Notes under the pieces: model-generated
Seen by the model: only the letters and a program-made list of their open reading frames with translations
Told to the model about the DNA's origin: nothing
Databases searched by the model: none
Shown here: positions 23,543-31,561 of the stretch, piece by piece
How the letters are laid out: every line of letters starts with the position of its first letter
How positions within the stretch are numbered: position 1 is the stretch's first letter
Program-made: the position numbers and the translations under genes
Assembly (NCBI RefSeq): GCF_019402665.1
Contig: NZ_VSST01000040.1
Location: 36,143 to 100,142 of the forward strand
Direction of reading: 5' to 3'
Source: Bradyrhizobium canariense
Lineage (GTDB): Bacteria; Pseudomonadota; Alphaproteobacteria; Rhizobiales; Xanthobacteraceae
Length of the DNA stretch: 64,000 bases

Positions 23543-24307
23543 ATGAAGAAGATTTGGTTGAGTGGCATGGCCTTGCTGGCCGTGAGCATGGCGGCACCCG
23601 CGTCAGCGGCTGATCTGGCTGCTAAACCTTATGTCAAGGCCCCGCCCCCGGTGATCGCGCCGATCTATGATTGGACCGGGTTCTACATCGGCGCCAACGG
23701 CGGTTGGGGACAAAGCCACGGCTGTGTGGATTTCGTGACGCCAGCAGGGACGGTCGCAGGTGGTTGCGCCGATCGCTCCGGCGGCCTCGCTGGCGGACAG
23801 ATCGGGTACCGCTGGCAAACCAATCAGTTTGTGCTCGGCCTGGAAGCGCAGGGAGATTGGGCAGAAATCAAGAATACGCGCGTCAGTCTGATCGACCCGC
23901 TGATTTCGACAACCGGTAAGATTGACGCCATCGGGCTCTTCACGGCGCAGCTCGGCTGGGCGTGGAATGCCTCGCTGTTTTACGTGAAGGGCGGCGGCGC
24001 CGTGACGCGCAACCGATTCGATATATTCAACAACGTCACCGGGGTCGGCCTGGCATCGGCGGGCCACACGCGCTGGGGCGGCGCCCTTGGCGTGGGCTGG
24101 GAGTACGGCTTCACGCCCAATTGGTCGTTCGGTATCGAATACGACCATCTCTGGATGGGCCGTGATAATGCCGGCTTCGCAGGCGTAGTCACTCCCGGAG
24201 GGTTCGTCCTCACCGGCAGCGGCGTCAGCCAAGATGTGGATATGGTCACGCTTCGGTTGAACTACCGCTTCGGTGGATACGGCGCACCGGTCGCGGCAAG
24301 ATATTGA
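23543..24307 (+). CDS. Outer-membrane beta-barrel protein, Omp31/Omp25 type
   Basis: A 254-residue barrel protein. The signal peptide MKKIWLSGMALLAVSMAAPA ends in ASA before ADLAAKPYVKAPPP, the proline-rich lead typical of Bradyrhizobium and Brucella Omp31-type proteins. YDWTGFYIGANGGWG begins the barrel. The C-terminus ends VTLRLNYRFGGYGAPVAARY, the terminal strand. The ATG at 23543 follows GGAG. A strong terminator lies 23 bases downstream, so it is a single-gene unit. A GTTGACTGGTCAAC dyad at 23368-23381 lies upstream and may be an operator. Confidence 0.9.
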   Translation: MKKIWLSGMALLAVSMAAPASAADLAAKPYVKAPPPVIAPIYDWTGFYIGANGGWGQSHGCVDFVTPAGTVAGGCADRSGGLAGGQIGYRWQTNQFVLGLEAQGDWAEIKNTRVSLIDPLISTTGKIDAIGLFTAQLGWAWNASLFYVKGGGAVTRNRFDIFNNVTGVGLASAGHTRWGGALGVGWEYGFTPNWSFGIEYDHLWMGRDNAGFAGVVTPGGFVLTGSGVSQDVDMVTLRLNYRFGGYGAPVAARY

Positions 24308-24330
24308 TCGCACCAACTTTTACAAACCAA

Positions 24331-24357
24331 AGCCCCGGCATGCCGGGGCTTTTTTTG
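24331..24357 (+). terminator. Rho-independent terminator after the Omp31-type gene
   Basis: A perfect 10-bp self-complementary stem (AGCCCCGGCATGCCGGGGCT) followed by seven T residues, 23 bases after the stop codon. Confidence 0.92.
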
Positions 24358-24586
24358 TGCTTATGAATTCTTGGCGCTCGAGAAGCCGAGCATCTCCAGC
24401 GCAAGCACCTTGAGGGCTGCAACTGCGTCATCGCCCAAGACAATTGTCTCGAGCTGTTACCATTCTGTGACGCATTTGGACGTTGCTTGTGCCTAGTAGT
24501 GAAGGCCGTCGTAACCTGGGTCCTGCAGTTCGCGGAGCGCTTTGCTGTAACAGCGCTTGCTGCAAGTGCTGCCCAGAGGTTTGCAA

Positions 24587-25636
24587 ATGGGATCAAACAA
24601 ACAGAGAAGCTGCGTCATCGACTATCTGGCGGTGGCCGCTCTCGTGCTTTGCGCTGATGTTTCGCATGCCGACCAGGGCGGTAGCTCATTCTGGTTTCCG
24701 GGTCAGTTTGCAAGTCTCTCCGCGGTGCAGCAGACACCGGGCTGGGCGCTCAGTGTCATCGATTACCATTCCAGCGTCGCCGCCGCGGGGAGTGCTGCTG
24801 CGGCCAAAGAGATCCTGGCCGGCAAAATCCCCGCGAACGTCAACGTTAATTTGAATCTGCGTCTGAACGGGCGGGCCGATCTGGTCGCCCTTACGCCATC
24901 GTATACTTTCGCTACGGCGGAGCTTGGCGGTCAGTTGGTCGTAGGTATATCGGGCCAGTACGGCAGAGCCGCCACTAGTATCGCCGGAACACTGACAGCG
25001 ATAGCCGGACCGATTGTGGTGACGCGTACCGGAATGCTCGAAGGCTCGCTTACCTCCTACGGCGACCTCGCGCCCTTCGCGCAACTACTATGGAACCTTG
25101 GCGTCGACAATTACATGGCTTACGTCACGGGCAATGTTCCCGTCGGCGACTATGATCCGACGCGGATTCCCAATATCGGGCTCGGGCACGGCGCGATCGA
25201 CATTGGGGGCGGCTACACCTATTTCGACCCGGCGGCAGGAAACGAAATCTCGGGCGTCGCCGGCCTGACCTACAATTTCAGGAATCCCGACACCCAGTAC
25301 CGGAGCGGCATCGATTTCCACTTCGACTGGGGCGCATCGCACTCCCTCACTAAGCAGCTTTTCGTCGGCATTGTCGGATACGCCTACCAGCAAGTCACCG
25401 ACGATTCCGGCCAGAACCCGATCCTCGGTAGTTTCAGGTCACGCGTTTTCGGTGTCGGTCCGCAAATCGGGTACAGCTTCCCGGTCGCAGACATGCAGGG
25501 CTTCCTTGGTCTGAGGGGATACGGCGAATTTGGTGCAGCGAACCGTCCGTCGGGATGGAACACCTGGCTAACGTTCACTATTTCCCCGTCCGCTCCCGCC
25601 GCCGTAGCCGCCAGGAAGCATTTGGTTGTGAAATAA
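24587..25636 (+). CDS. Outer-membrane transporter-like protein (phenol MetA-pathway / SphA type)
   Basis: A 349-residue exported protein. After a hydrophobic leader (DYLAVAALVLCADVSHA) it begins with GGSSFWFPGQFASLSA, the hallmark start of the PF13557-type 'MetA pathway of phenol degradation' outer-membrane family. Repeated amphipathic strands follow, including NYMAYVTGNVPVGDY and GIDFHFDWGASHSL. ATG 24587 has AGAGG upstream; the frame to 24557 is not needed. It is a likely channel for hydrophobic or aromatic compounds. It stands alone, about 230 bases after the preceding terminator; no other gene was seen in that gap. Confidence 0.8.
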   Translation: MGSNKQRSCVIDYLAVAALVLCADVSHADQGGSSFWFPGQFASLSAVQQTPGWALSVIDYHSSVAAAGSAAAAKEILAGKIPANVNVNLNLRLNGRADLVALTPSYTFATAELGGQLVVGISGQYGRAATSIAGTLTAIAGPIVVTRTGMLEGSLTSYGDLAPFAQLLWNLGVDNYMAYVTGNVPVGDYDPTRIPNIGLGHGAIDIGGGYTYFDPAAGNEISGVAGLTYNFRNPDTQYRSGIDFHFDWGASHSLTKQLFVGIVGYAYQQVTDDSGQNPILGSFRSRVFGVGPQIGYSFPVADMQGFLGLRGYGEFGAANRPSGWNTWLTFTISPSAPAAVAARKHLVVK

Positions 25637-25847
25637 ATCGGTTCCGAACTGGAAGGTCGGCTGCGGTCGGCCGAGGTCTCAAATGAGTCAAACTGCGAAC
25701 AACTCCAAGCTTCGCAAATCTTGTCCGACATGCGTCACTGAGCGAACCTCGATGAAATGCGCCGCTACTTGGCTGACGGCCATCAACAGGAGTCAAACTA
25801 ATACAGGGCGCGCTCTGTTGCTCGCAAGTGGCGGGAGACTGGTCCAG

Positions 25848-26381
25848 CTAACTAGCTCTATTCTGAATGGCCGTTGGTAAAGTGCGGGATTTGTTCTTCT
25901 TGCAGTATGCGACGACCGCACTGGAGTTCCTCTGCAGGCGCTCGTAGTCCAATACACTGTTGCTTGCTGCTGCGTTGTAGTAGCCGCTCATGAAGTATCT
26001 TACAAAATCTTGATCCGCTGGACCGTATGCCAACCAAGTTCCGCAGGTGATCTTGTTAAAATCCAGCGTAGCGTTAGGCACCGCAGTTACGCCTATCGAT
26101 TTTTCCAGCCCTACCATCACACTGGCATTCGGGTTGGACTGGCACCACCCTCTTACGTTTGTGACATTTGCCCGATGCAGGTCAAAATCAACAAACGTCC
26201 TCCGACTTTCATAACTAAACCAGCCGGTCATCCAAGCCGAAAATTTGCCCGACGGTGTAGCCGGCATGGCGAGATATTCGCTACAGGTGATGCTGCGAAT
26301 GTCCGTCGTTGTGCCAAGCGCCTCACTGGCGAACGTTGGGGCGATTAGGACGAACGTAACGATACTGAACCTGCACCTCAT
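25848..26381 (-). CDS. HdeA/HdeB-like periplasmic protein with two repeated domains
   Basis: A 177-residue protein with a signal sequence (residues 1-22). Two similar units follow: ITCSEYLA...RGWCQSN and ITCGTWLAYGPADQDFVRYF...VAYCKKN. Each has a Cys pair spaced as in HdeA, the acid-activated periplasmic chaperone fold. Single-domain HdeA is about 90 residues, so this is a duplicated form. A perfectly palindromic FixK-type box lies about 110 bases upstream, which suggests low-oxygen induction. Nothing supported lies in the 211 bases between it and the preceding gene. Confidence 0.78.
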   Translation of the reverse strand: MRCRFSIVTFVLIAPTFASEALGTTTDIRSITCSEYLAMPATPSGKFSAWMTGWFSYESRRTFVDFDLHRANVTNVRGWCQSNPNASVMVGLEKSIGVTAVPNATLDFNKITCGTWLAYGPADQDFVRYFMSGYYNAAASNSVLDYERLQRNSSAVVAYCKKNKSRTLPTAIQNRAS

Positions 26382-26490
26382 TGTGATGACTCCCGTAACG
26401 AGTGACCGACAGACTAATCGCGATTTGCTGTCACAGGACCTGCATCCCGCGGATCCAAAGAGTAATCACCCATAGTGGCAAGTGCCCGAT

Positions 26491-26504
26491 TTGATCTAGA
26501 TCAA
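26491..26504. promoter_or_regulatory. Perfectly palindromic FixK/FNR-type box
   Basis: TTGATCTAGATCAA is fully self-complementary and a full TTGA-N6-TCAA match. It is 110 bases upstream of the HdeA-like start on the minus strand; a -41 position gives a leader of about 75 bases. No convincing gene starts close by on the plus strand. Confidence 0.65.
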
Positions 26505-26958
26505 CCCACCAGGTGGTAAGGAGGAGAGTCAGCCCGCTGCGCGGGACGCGATAAACTGCAAATCGTGTCACCGTTGTGACTGATGTCACGTGGAATCCCG
26601 TCTTGCCAAACACGTTGCAATGCTGTGCTTCGGTGTGCTCCCTGCCAGCGGGTCCCCGCGGCATGTGCAGGTCGCTCATTGATATTTGCCGATCGGACAT
26701 TGACTTGGCGATCGGTTTTGCAAGGGGCTTTGCTAAACATAAGCATGCCGCGTTAGGCCGCGCTTGTCCGTGCGCGGTGGCTCTGTCCACTGCCCAGGGA
26801 GCGGCTTTTCTCGCGATGCGACGACAATTGCGATCTGTTCTCATTCGCCGATGTAGCCGGTAATGGCAAAAATCGATTTGCGAGCTGCCTGCTTGATCTG
26901 CTTCAATTCTCTTCTGGCTATCGGACGTAAGCTAAGCTTCTTGACAGGAGCAACAGCA
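26505..26958. other. Interval without a supported gene
   Basis: About 450 bases with only unconvincing open frames on both strands, Cys- and Arg-rich and without any family resemblance. Nothing else was recognised beyond the FixK-type box at its left edge. Confidence 0.5.
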
Positions 26959-27132
26959 GTGCCAAGCGCAGAAAAGTGCCGAGAGTATGCTGCCGAATGC
27001 AACGCCAAAGCAAAGGAGGGGCGGATTTCTGCCCGCCGGTGCTCGGTACTAATGAATGTCGCCCGTAGCTGGACAGCGCTGGCCCACCAGCTTGAGAGCC
27101 TGACAGACATCGTCAAGGACGAAGCCAAGTGA
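26959..27132 (+). CDS. Small conserved rhizobial protein
   Basis: A 57-residue soluble, charged protein starting at GTG 26959 with AGGAG nine bases upstream. It reads VPSAEKCREYAAECNAKAKE, followed by a helical stretch ending SLTDIVKDEAK. Very similar short proteins, with the CREYAAEC pattern, are widespread in Bradyrhizobium and have no known role. The long in-frame extension upstream (26863) lacks such features and is rejected. Confidence 0.7.
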   Translation: MPSAEKCREYAAECNAKAKEGRISARRCSVLMNVARSWTALAHQLESLTDIVKDEAK

Positions 27133-27160
27133 AGGCTGCCTCGCTGGCCCGCACTGCGCC

Positions 27161-27419
27161 TCAATAACGAGCGACGACCGCATCCCCACCAAATTTGTAC
27201 GATAGACGGGCGCGTACCACATCCAGTGTCTGACTTCCGCCCCTGTCCGCCGAACTAGGAGGGCTGGTGGAGATGGCAGTGAACTGGAGATGTGCGCTAC
27301 CGAAGTCGTAGTGCTGGTACTCAAAGCGACCGATCCAGTTGCTGCCAAGCAGCTTCGCCTTGACGCCCGCGGAAGGCGCCAAGTTGATCCCGCCGCCCTC
27401 GGCCACAAATATCTGGGCG
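27161..27419 (-). pseudogene. C-terminal fragment of an Omp31-type outer-membrane protein
   Basis: The minus strand encodes about 80 residues that match only the end of an Omp31-type barrel: VKAKLLGSNWIGRFEYQHYD and a terminal RARLSYKFGGDAVVARY, close to the end of the intact gene at 23543-24307. Signal peptide and most strands are missing. The fragment meets the DUF2235 remnant at about 27420, so a deletion or insertion joined two broken genes. Confidence 0.72.
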
Positions 27420-28150
27420 CGGCGCTCGTGACCTCCGGCATTGCGCTACTGATCGGGTTGCACTGGCTAGGTGGCTTCCTTCAGCCGGTCTTTCCATGGT
27501 CCAGATGGGTGGCCTGGATTCTGAGCTACCTCGGCATCGCCACAGCGCCGATTGCTTTTTTCATGAACTATCTGAAGATCGCGCCATCTTGCCCGGTTAT
27601 GGATTCTGGAAGCGCCTGCAGACGGTGCATCTCGCTCCGCCGAAGCACAAATTCTACGACGCGCCCCTCAATCCGAGGGTGGGCTACGCTAAACATGCGA
27701 TCTCGATCGACGAGAGCCGCGCCGATTTCAAGCGTGTCACCTGGTCGCCCACGGCCGAGAAGCAGGACAAACGAGACGTGCACGACAACCTTTTCTTCGA
27801 ACAGGTCTGGTTTTCGGGCGTGCACGCCGATGTCGGCGGCGGCTATCTCGAGAACGAGGCTCGGCTCTCAGACGTCGCGCTCAACTGGTTGCTCGCCGGA
27901 GCTTCGCTCATCCCTGGCGGCCTGAAACGGGACGGCAGTATGCTACGGCTGTCGCCCAATCCCGCGGGTGCACAATGAGCAGGCGGGAGGCTTCCTCAAG
28001 GCCGGGTTCGTGACCTGCCGATCGACCCGGAGACGGAAGACTCGAGATCACCGATGCACAAATCGGTCTATCGGCGTTCGGAGCAGCGTCCGTTCTTCTC
28101 CACGATCGCATGGCGGCCTACCGCCCGGACAACATGAGGGTGCACGTCGA
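27420..28150 (+). pseudogene. Decayed DUF2235 (Tle1-like alpha/beta hydrolase) gene
   Basis: Pieces of one protein lie in successive frames. 27420-27590 encodes two membrane segments ending ATAPIAFFMNYLKIA. About 27590-27960 encodes LPGYGFWKRLQTVHLAPP, HAISIDESRADFKRVTW and WFSGVHADVGGGY, which are DUF2235/Tle1 hallmarks, the last holding an Asp and His. Later pieces (HNEQAGGFL near 27970, MHKSVYRRSEQR near 28060, AYRPDNMR near 28120) are in further frames. The 5' part with the nucleophile is gone. Intact relatives are phospholipase-type proteins, some delivered by type VI secretion. Confidence 0.72.
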
Positions 28151-28365
28151 CTTCAACCACTACTTCGATGGGAGCGCGGCGCAGCTGCCCCAATGCGCCG
28201 CCGATGACATTGAAAGGAAGTGGGAAGATGCCGACCATGTCTCGGGCGGCTCTGACCCAGATGCAACATTGATGGAGCAGTTCTGTCCGGCGGCCTTCGA
28301 GACGCCTTTGGCCTCCGCGGAGACGAGGAGAGCACATCACAATGCCGAGAGTCGCCGCCCGGCCG

Positions 28366-28414
28366 TCAAAAAAGACCGTTTGAAAAACCGTTTTATTTCG
28401 GCCTTCTCAAACGG
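28366..28414 (-). terminator. Rho-independent terminator downstream of the tRNA-Lys fragment
   Basis: Read on the minus strand, arms CCGTTTGA (28407-28414) and TCAAACGG (28376-28383) form an 8-bp stem followed by TCTTTTTT. It lies 28 bases beyond the CCA end of the tRNA-Lys fragment and looks like the native terminator of a tRNA gene. Confidence 0.7.
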
Positions 28415-28441
28415 TTTCTCTCGCTAAGGTCTTGATTTAAA

Positions 28442-28486
28442 TGGTGGGCGCACCAGGGCTCGAACCTGGGACCCGCTGATTAAGAG
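28442..28486 (-). repeat. tRNA-Lys(CTT) 3' fragment, second attachment-site copy
   Basis: On the minus strand this starts at the anticodon loop (CTCTTAA) and runs through the T arm to CCA. The 5' side of the anticodon stem is already unrelated (GTGC), so the tRNA is incomplete. It differs from 4925-4969 at a single base. Orientation is the same, giving a direct repeat with 23.5 kb between copies. Confidence 0.88.
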
Positions 28487-28848
28487 GCACGCTACCGCCA
28501 TTGGTTTCTCAAGCGAATTTTTCCAACTGGCCCAATATCCGATCATTGCAGATCAACGGCTTACAGCGAAAACCCCAACCGCGAGTGCGCTTGGGGTGGC
28601 GCATCACCCCGCTATCGTTCGCGTCATTCGAGGGTGGGTTCAGCATTTTGGAATTCGAGGTGCTTCCGCGCCGAAAGATGCGCACGCGCAATCAACGGTC
28701 GATTCCGACAGAAGCGTAGGCCTGCCGGTTGCACAATGATCAATCTAGAGTTCGCCGCGTTGAACATTCGAGCTTCTATGCTGGCTGATCAATCGGTCCA
28801 ATCCATCATGGGCAAGTTTGAGCTAGCTCCGGCTAATACGGTCCATGC
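28487..28848. other. Interval without a supported gene, containing a short repeat
   Basis: About 360 bases next to the attachment-site copy with no credible gene. The frame that is open through here continues into the sensor-kinase gene but has no family features. It contains the 30-bp repeat at 28797-28826. Confidence 0.5.
28797..28826. repeat. 30-bp dispersed repeat, copy 1
   Basis: TCCAATCCATCATGG, two variable bases, then AAGTTTGAGCTAG. It matches 60487-60516 with two differences, same orientation. Sequence on either side is not obviously shared. Confidence 0.65.
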
Positions 28849-29240
28849 TCACAGTGCCGACAACCACGCCTGCGCACCTTCGGCCCACACTGGCCGATCG
28901 GCACCTGAGAATCGCTGGTTAATCGCAGACAAGACGAGGACTCGCTGCCCGCCAGCTTCCGCTTCTGGAGGCGTGCTCCAGCTTGGGACGCCGTCCGACT
29001 TCAGTTGCTTGAGCACGGCATCGAGATCGGTGGTCCGCGCTCCCGCCACTTTGCCGGCCGCCTCACGGATCCGATCCGCGGCCACGCGCCACGCCTCGCC
29101 CTGCGCCACTGCGGTGTCCTTACGCGTAGCCTGCTGCTGCTGGATCTGCTTGCCGGCGCTCGCGAAATGGGCCTTGATCTGCGCTTCGAAGCCGCTCCAG
29201 TGCTTTTCCAGATCCGACTTTCTGGTAGCGCTCTTTCGTC
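28849..29240 (-). pseudogene. Remnant of a helical rhizobial protein
   Basis: The minus strand reads KHWSGFEAQIKAHFASAGKQ, then AWRVAADRIREAAGKVAGA and LDAVLKQLKSDGVPSW. This resembles a helical Bradyrhizobium protein with repeated 'AWREAADKFHEAAAKVAAA'-like segments. There is no start codon after the upstream stop, and the C-terminal part is altered (AINQRFSGADRPVWAEGAQ). It overlaps only non-coding upstream DNA of the kinase gene. The family recall is from memory. Confidence 0.45.
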
Positions 29241-29296
29241 TGTCAATCGTCTGGTCGAGCCGTTACGGTTCCTGTTCAGTCGGAGAACGGAGCACT

Positions 29297-31159
29297 ATGC
29301 GCTTGGCGGTACCATGGCGACCTTTTTTTGCGCGGATATTCACCGCTGCGCTGGCCATTGCATGGTTGCTGGCGACCCCGTGTCAAAGTCAAGCGGCTGG
29401 TCCAACGCCGAAACGGATTCTGATGCTGCATTCATACGGTCTTCGCTTCCAACCGTGGACCGACTATTCCGAGGCCCTTCGCGCCGGAATAAGCCAACGT
29501 CCTTTCGTGACCTTTCAGGACCATTCGCTTCTGAATGCCCGGGCGGCCAGCGACAAATCAGACGCAGCATTTGTCGACTACCTTCGTGCGCTCAACCATG
29601 ATCAGCAGCCCGACCTTATCATCGCTATCGGCTCGCCCGCCGCGAATTTCGTGCAGGCGCACCGGAAGGACCTTTTTCCAACAACCCCTATGCTCTTCAC
29701 GTTGGTAGAGCGTCGCCGGGTGGACCTCGACAAACTGACCGAATACGACACGGTGGTGGCGGTTGCCAACAATGACGTCGCTTTTTTTGATAACGTCGTG
29801 CGCGTCCTGCCCCAAACAAAGACTATCGCCATTGTTGTGGGAGCTTCGCCGGGCGAAACATTTTGGCGGAACGAATTGGCCAAATCCACCGCGCTGTTTG
29901 CCGACCGCGTGCAGTTTCGGTGGTACGATGAGCTTTCCTTTGAGGATATGCTCAAAGACGCGGCCAACCTCCCGCCACACAGCGCCATTTTTTGGCTTGG
30001 ACTGACCGTCGATGCGGCGGGAGTGACCCATGAAGGCAACAGCGCGTTCTCACGGCTTTTTGACGCGGCCAATGCACCGATCTTTTTCCACGACGCGACC
30101 TTTTTCGGTAGAGGCATCGTCGGCGGTCCAATGCAGGTCATTGCCGGACAGGGCAAGAAGGCCGCGGAGGTCGCCCTGCGCATTCTTGACGGTGAAAGGG
30201 CCGGCGACATTAAGCCGACATTCGTCGTCCCGGCAGCGCCCATGTTCGACTGGCGACAAATGCAGCGCTGGGGAATTTCCGAGAGCCGTCTGCCGCCTGG
30301 CAGCACCATCTACTTCCGCGAGCCGTCAGTGTGGGAACGGTATTGGTGGCAGATCTCGTTGATCACCGGCGTTATACTTTTGCAAGGCGGGCTGATATCG
30401 ACCCTGCTTCGGGAGCATCATCGACGTCATTTGGCGGAAGTGCAGTCCCGGCAACGCATGGCCGAACTGGCCCATGTTAATCGCTTCTCGACAGCTGGCG
30501 AACTGACCGCAACAATCGCGCATGAAATCAACCAGCCGCTCGGGTCCATTCTGACTAATGCCGAGACCGCGCAGTTAATCTTAAAATCTCAGAACCCTGA
30601 CATTGCGGGGCTGGCCGAGATTGTTGACGATATCTTGCGGGATGACCGGCGCGCCAGCGAAGTCATCCGGAGGATGAGGAGCCTCCTTAAGAAGGCACCT
30701 TTCGAGCTGAAAAAACTGGATCTCAATGATCTTGTTCGTGAGACCATCGAATTTCTTTCGATGCTGGCCGTTGGACGAAAAGTGGAGCTGATTGAACAGA
30801 TCATGCCGGAGGCGCTTCCGATCCTGGGCGACCGCATCCAACTTCAACAAGTCATTCTGAACCTTGTCGTGAACGCGATCGAGGCGATGAAGGACACTCC
30901 GAGCGAAAGCCGCATCATCAGCATCCAGACCTCGCGCGCCGAGGGCTCTGCCGAGCTGTCCGTGTCGGATTGCGGATCGGGCATTCCAAAAGACCAATTA
31001 AAGGAAGTCTTCGAACCCTTCTTTACTAGCAAAGCGGAAGGCATGGGCATGGGCCTGTCCATGGCCCACACTATTGTTGAAGCGCACCAAGGGACGATAG
31101 CCGCAAAAAATCGAGATCACGGCGGCGCAACGTTCACGATCAGACTTCCTCTTGTTTAA
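29297..31159 (+). CDS. Sensor histidine kinase with periplasmic ABC-substrate-binding-like domain
   Basis: A 620-residue membrane sensor. A signal-like N-terminus (FFARIFTAALAIAWLLATPC) leads to a ~300-residue periplasmic domain that starts KRILMLHSYGLRFQPWTDYS, typical of the ABC_sub_bind type. One membrane helix (ISLITGVILLQGGLISTLL, near residue 355) follows. The kinase core has H-box IAHEINQPLGSILTNAE, N-box LQQVILNLVVNAIEAM, G1 SDCGSGI and G2 GMGMGLSMAH. ATG 29297 has GGAG upstream; the open frame to 28634 is rejected. No response regulator follows directly; two lie convergent nearby and could be partners. Confidence 0.9.
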   Translation: MRLAVPWRPFFARIFTAALAIAWLLATPCQSQAAGPTPKRILMLHSYGLRFQPWTDYSEALRAGISQRPFVTFQDHSLLNARAASDKSDAAFVDYLRALNHDQQPDLIIAIGSPAANFVQAHRKDLFPTTPMLFTLVERRRVDLDKLTEYDTVVAVANNDVAFFDNVVRVLPQTKTIAIVVGASPGETFWRNELAKSTALFADRVQFRWYDELSFEDMLKDAANLPPHSAIFWLGLTVDAAGVTHEGNSAFSRLFDAANAPIFFHDATFFGRGIVGGPMQVIAGQGKKAAEVALRILDGERAGDIKPTFVVPAAPMFDWRQMQRWGISESRLPPGSTIYFREPSVWERYWWQISLITGVILLQGGLISTLLREHHRRHLAEVQSRQRMAELAHVNRFSTAGELTATIAHEINQPLGSILTNAETAQLILKSQNPDIAGLAEIVDDILRDDRRASEVIRRMRSLLKKAPFELKKLDLNDLVRETIEFLSMLAVGRKVELIEQIMPEALPILGDRIQLQQVILNLVVNAIEAMKDTPSESRIISIQTSRAEGSAELSVSDCGSGIPKDQLKEVFEPFFTSKAEGMGMGLSMAHTIVEAHQGTIAAKNRDHGGATFTIRLPLV

Positions 31160-31273
31160 TGGGGCAGGATCTTCCCCGATCTGAAGTCAACGTCAGCGGT
31201 CCACGAGGCTCATGCAATTGTTCAGCTGCGCCTGATGCGGCTCCCGTTATCGGCAGCGCCGAGGAGGTTCGCC

Positions 31274-31408
31274 ATGCATCCGAGGAAGCGTCTTTGGATC
31301 AAGTCAGCGACAGTTGCCGGGATTGCCACTGGCGTCCTGTTGGAGCTTGCGGGTCTCGCATTCAATCCCACGCCAGCAAAGGCGGGGCGTGTACTGCCAG
31401 TAAGTTGA
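31274..31408 (+). CDS. Very small exported protein (44 residues)
   Basis: The ATG at 31274 is preceded by GAGGAGG at good spacing. The product starts MHPRKRLWIKSATVAGIATG, continues hydrophobic and reaches a PAKA cleavage-like site, leaving a mature tail of only GRVLPVS. It may be a membrane-anchored micro-protein. It lies 115 bases after the sensor kinase. The function is unknown. Confidence 0.45.
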   Translation: MHPRKRLWIKSATVAGIATGVLLELAGLAFNPTPAKAGRVLPVS

Positions 31409-31561
31409 TATCCAGCAGGTTGCGTTGCCCGCGCAGGCGTCGTGCTCAGGCCACGGCCGCTGGCCGGCTCACATTGGATTAGCCCGCGAATGGAACAGCA
31501 CAAGGCAGCCCAAGCCGACAGCCACCCACCGCTCGGGCATTCAGGACAACGGCGGAATCCC

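Noticed and set aside
26431..26863. Opposing frames near the palindromic box
   Set aside because: Composition is Arg/Cys-rich without conserved motifs; neither has a good start site.
28634..29296. 220-residue N-terminal extension of the sensor kinase
   Set aside because: The sequence is without domain or signal features and crosses a repeat and a pseudogene; ATG 29297 has a good ribosome site and begins a signal sequence.
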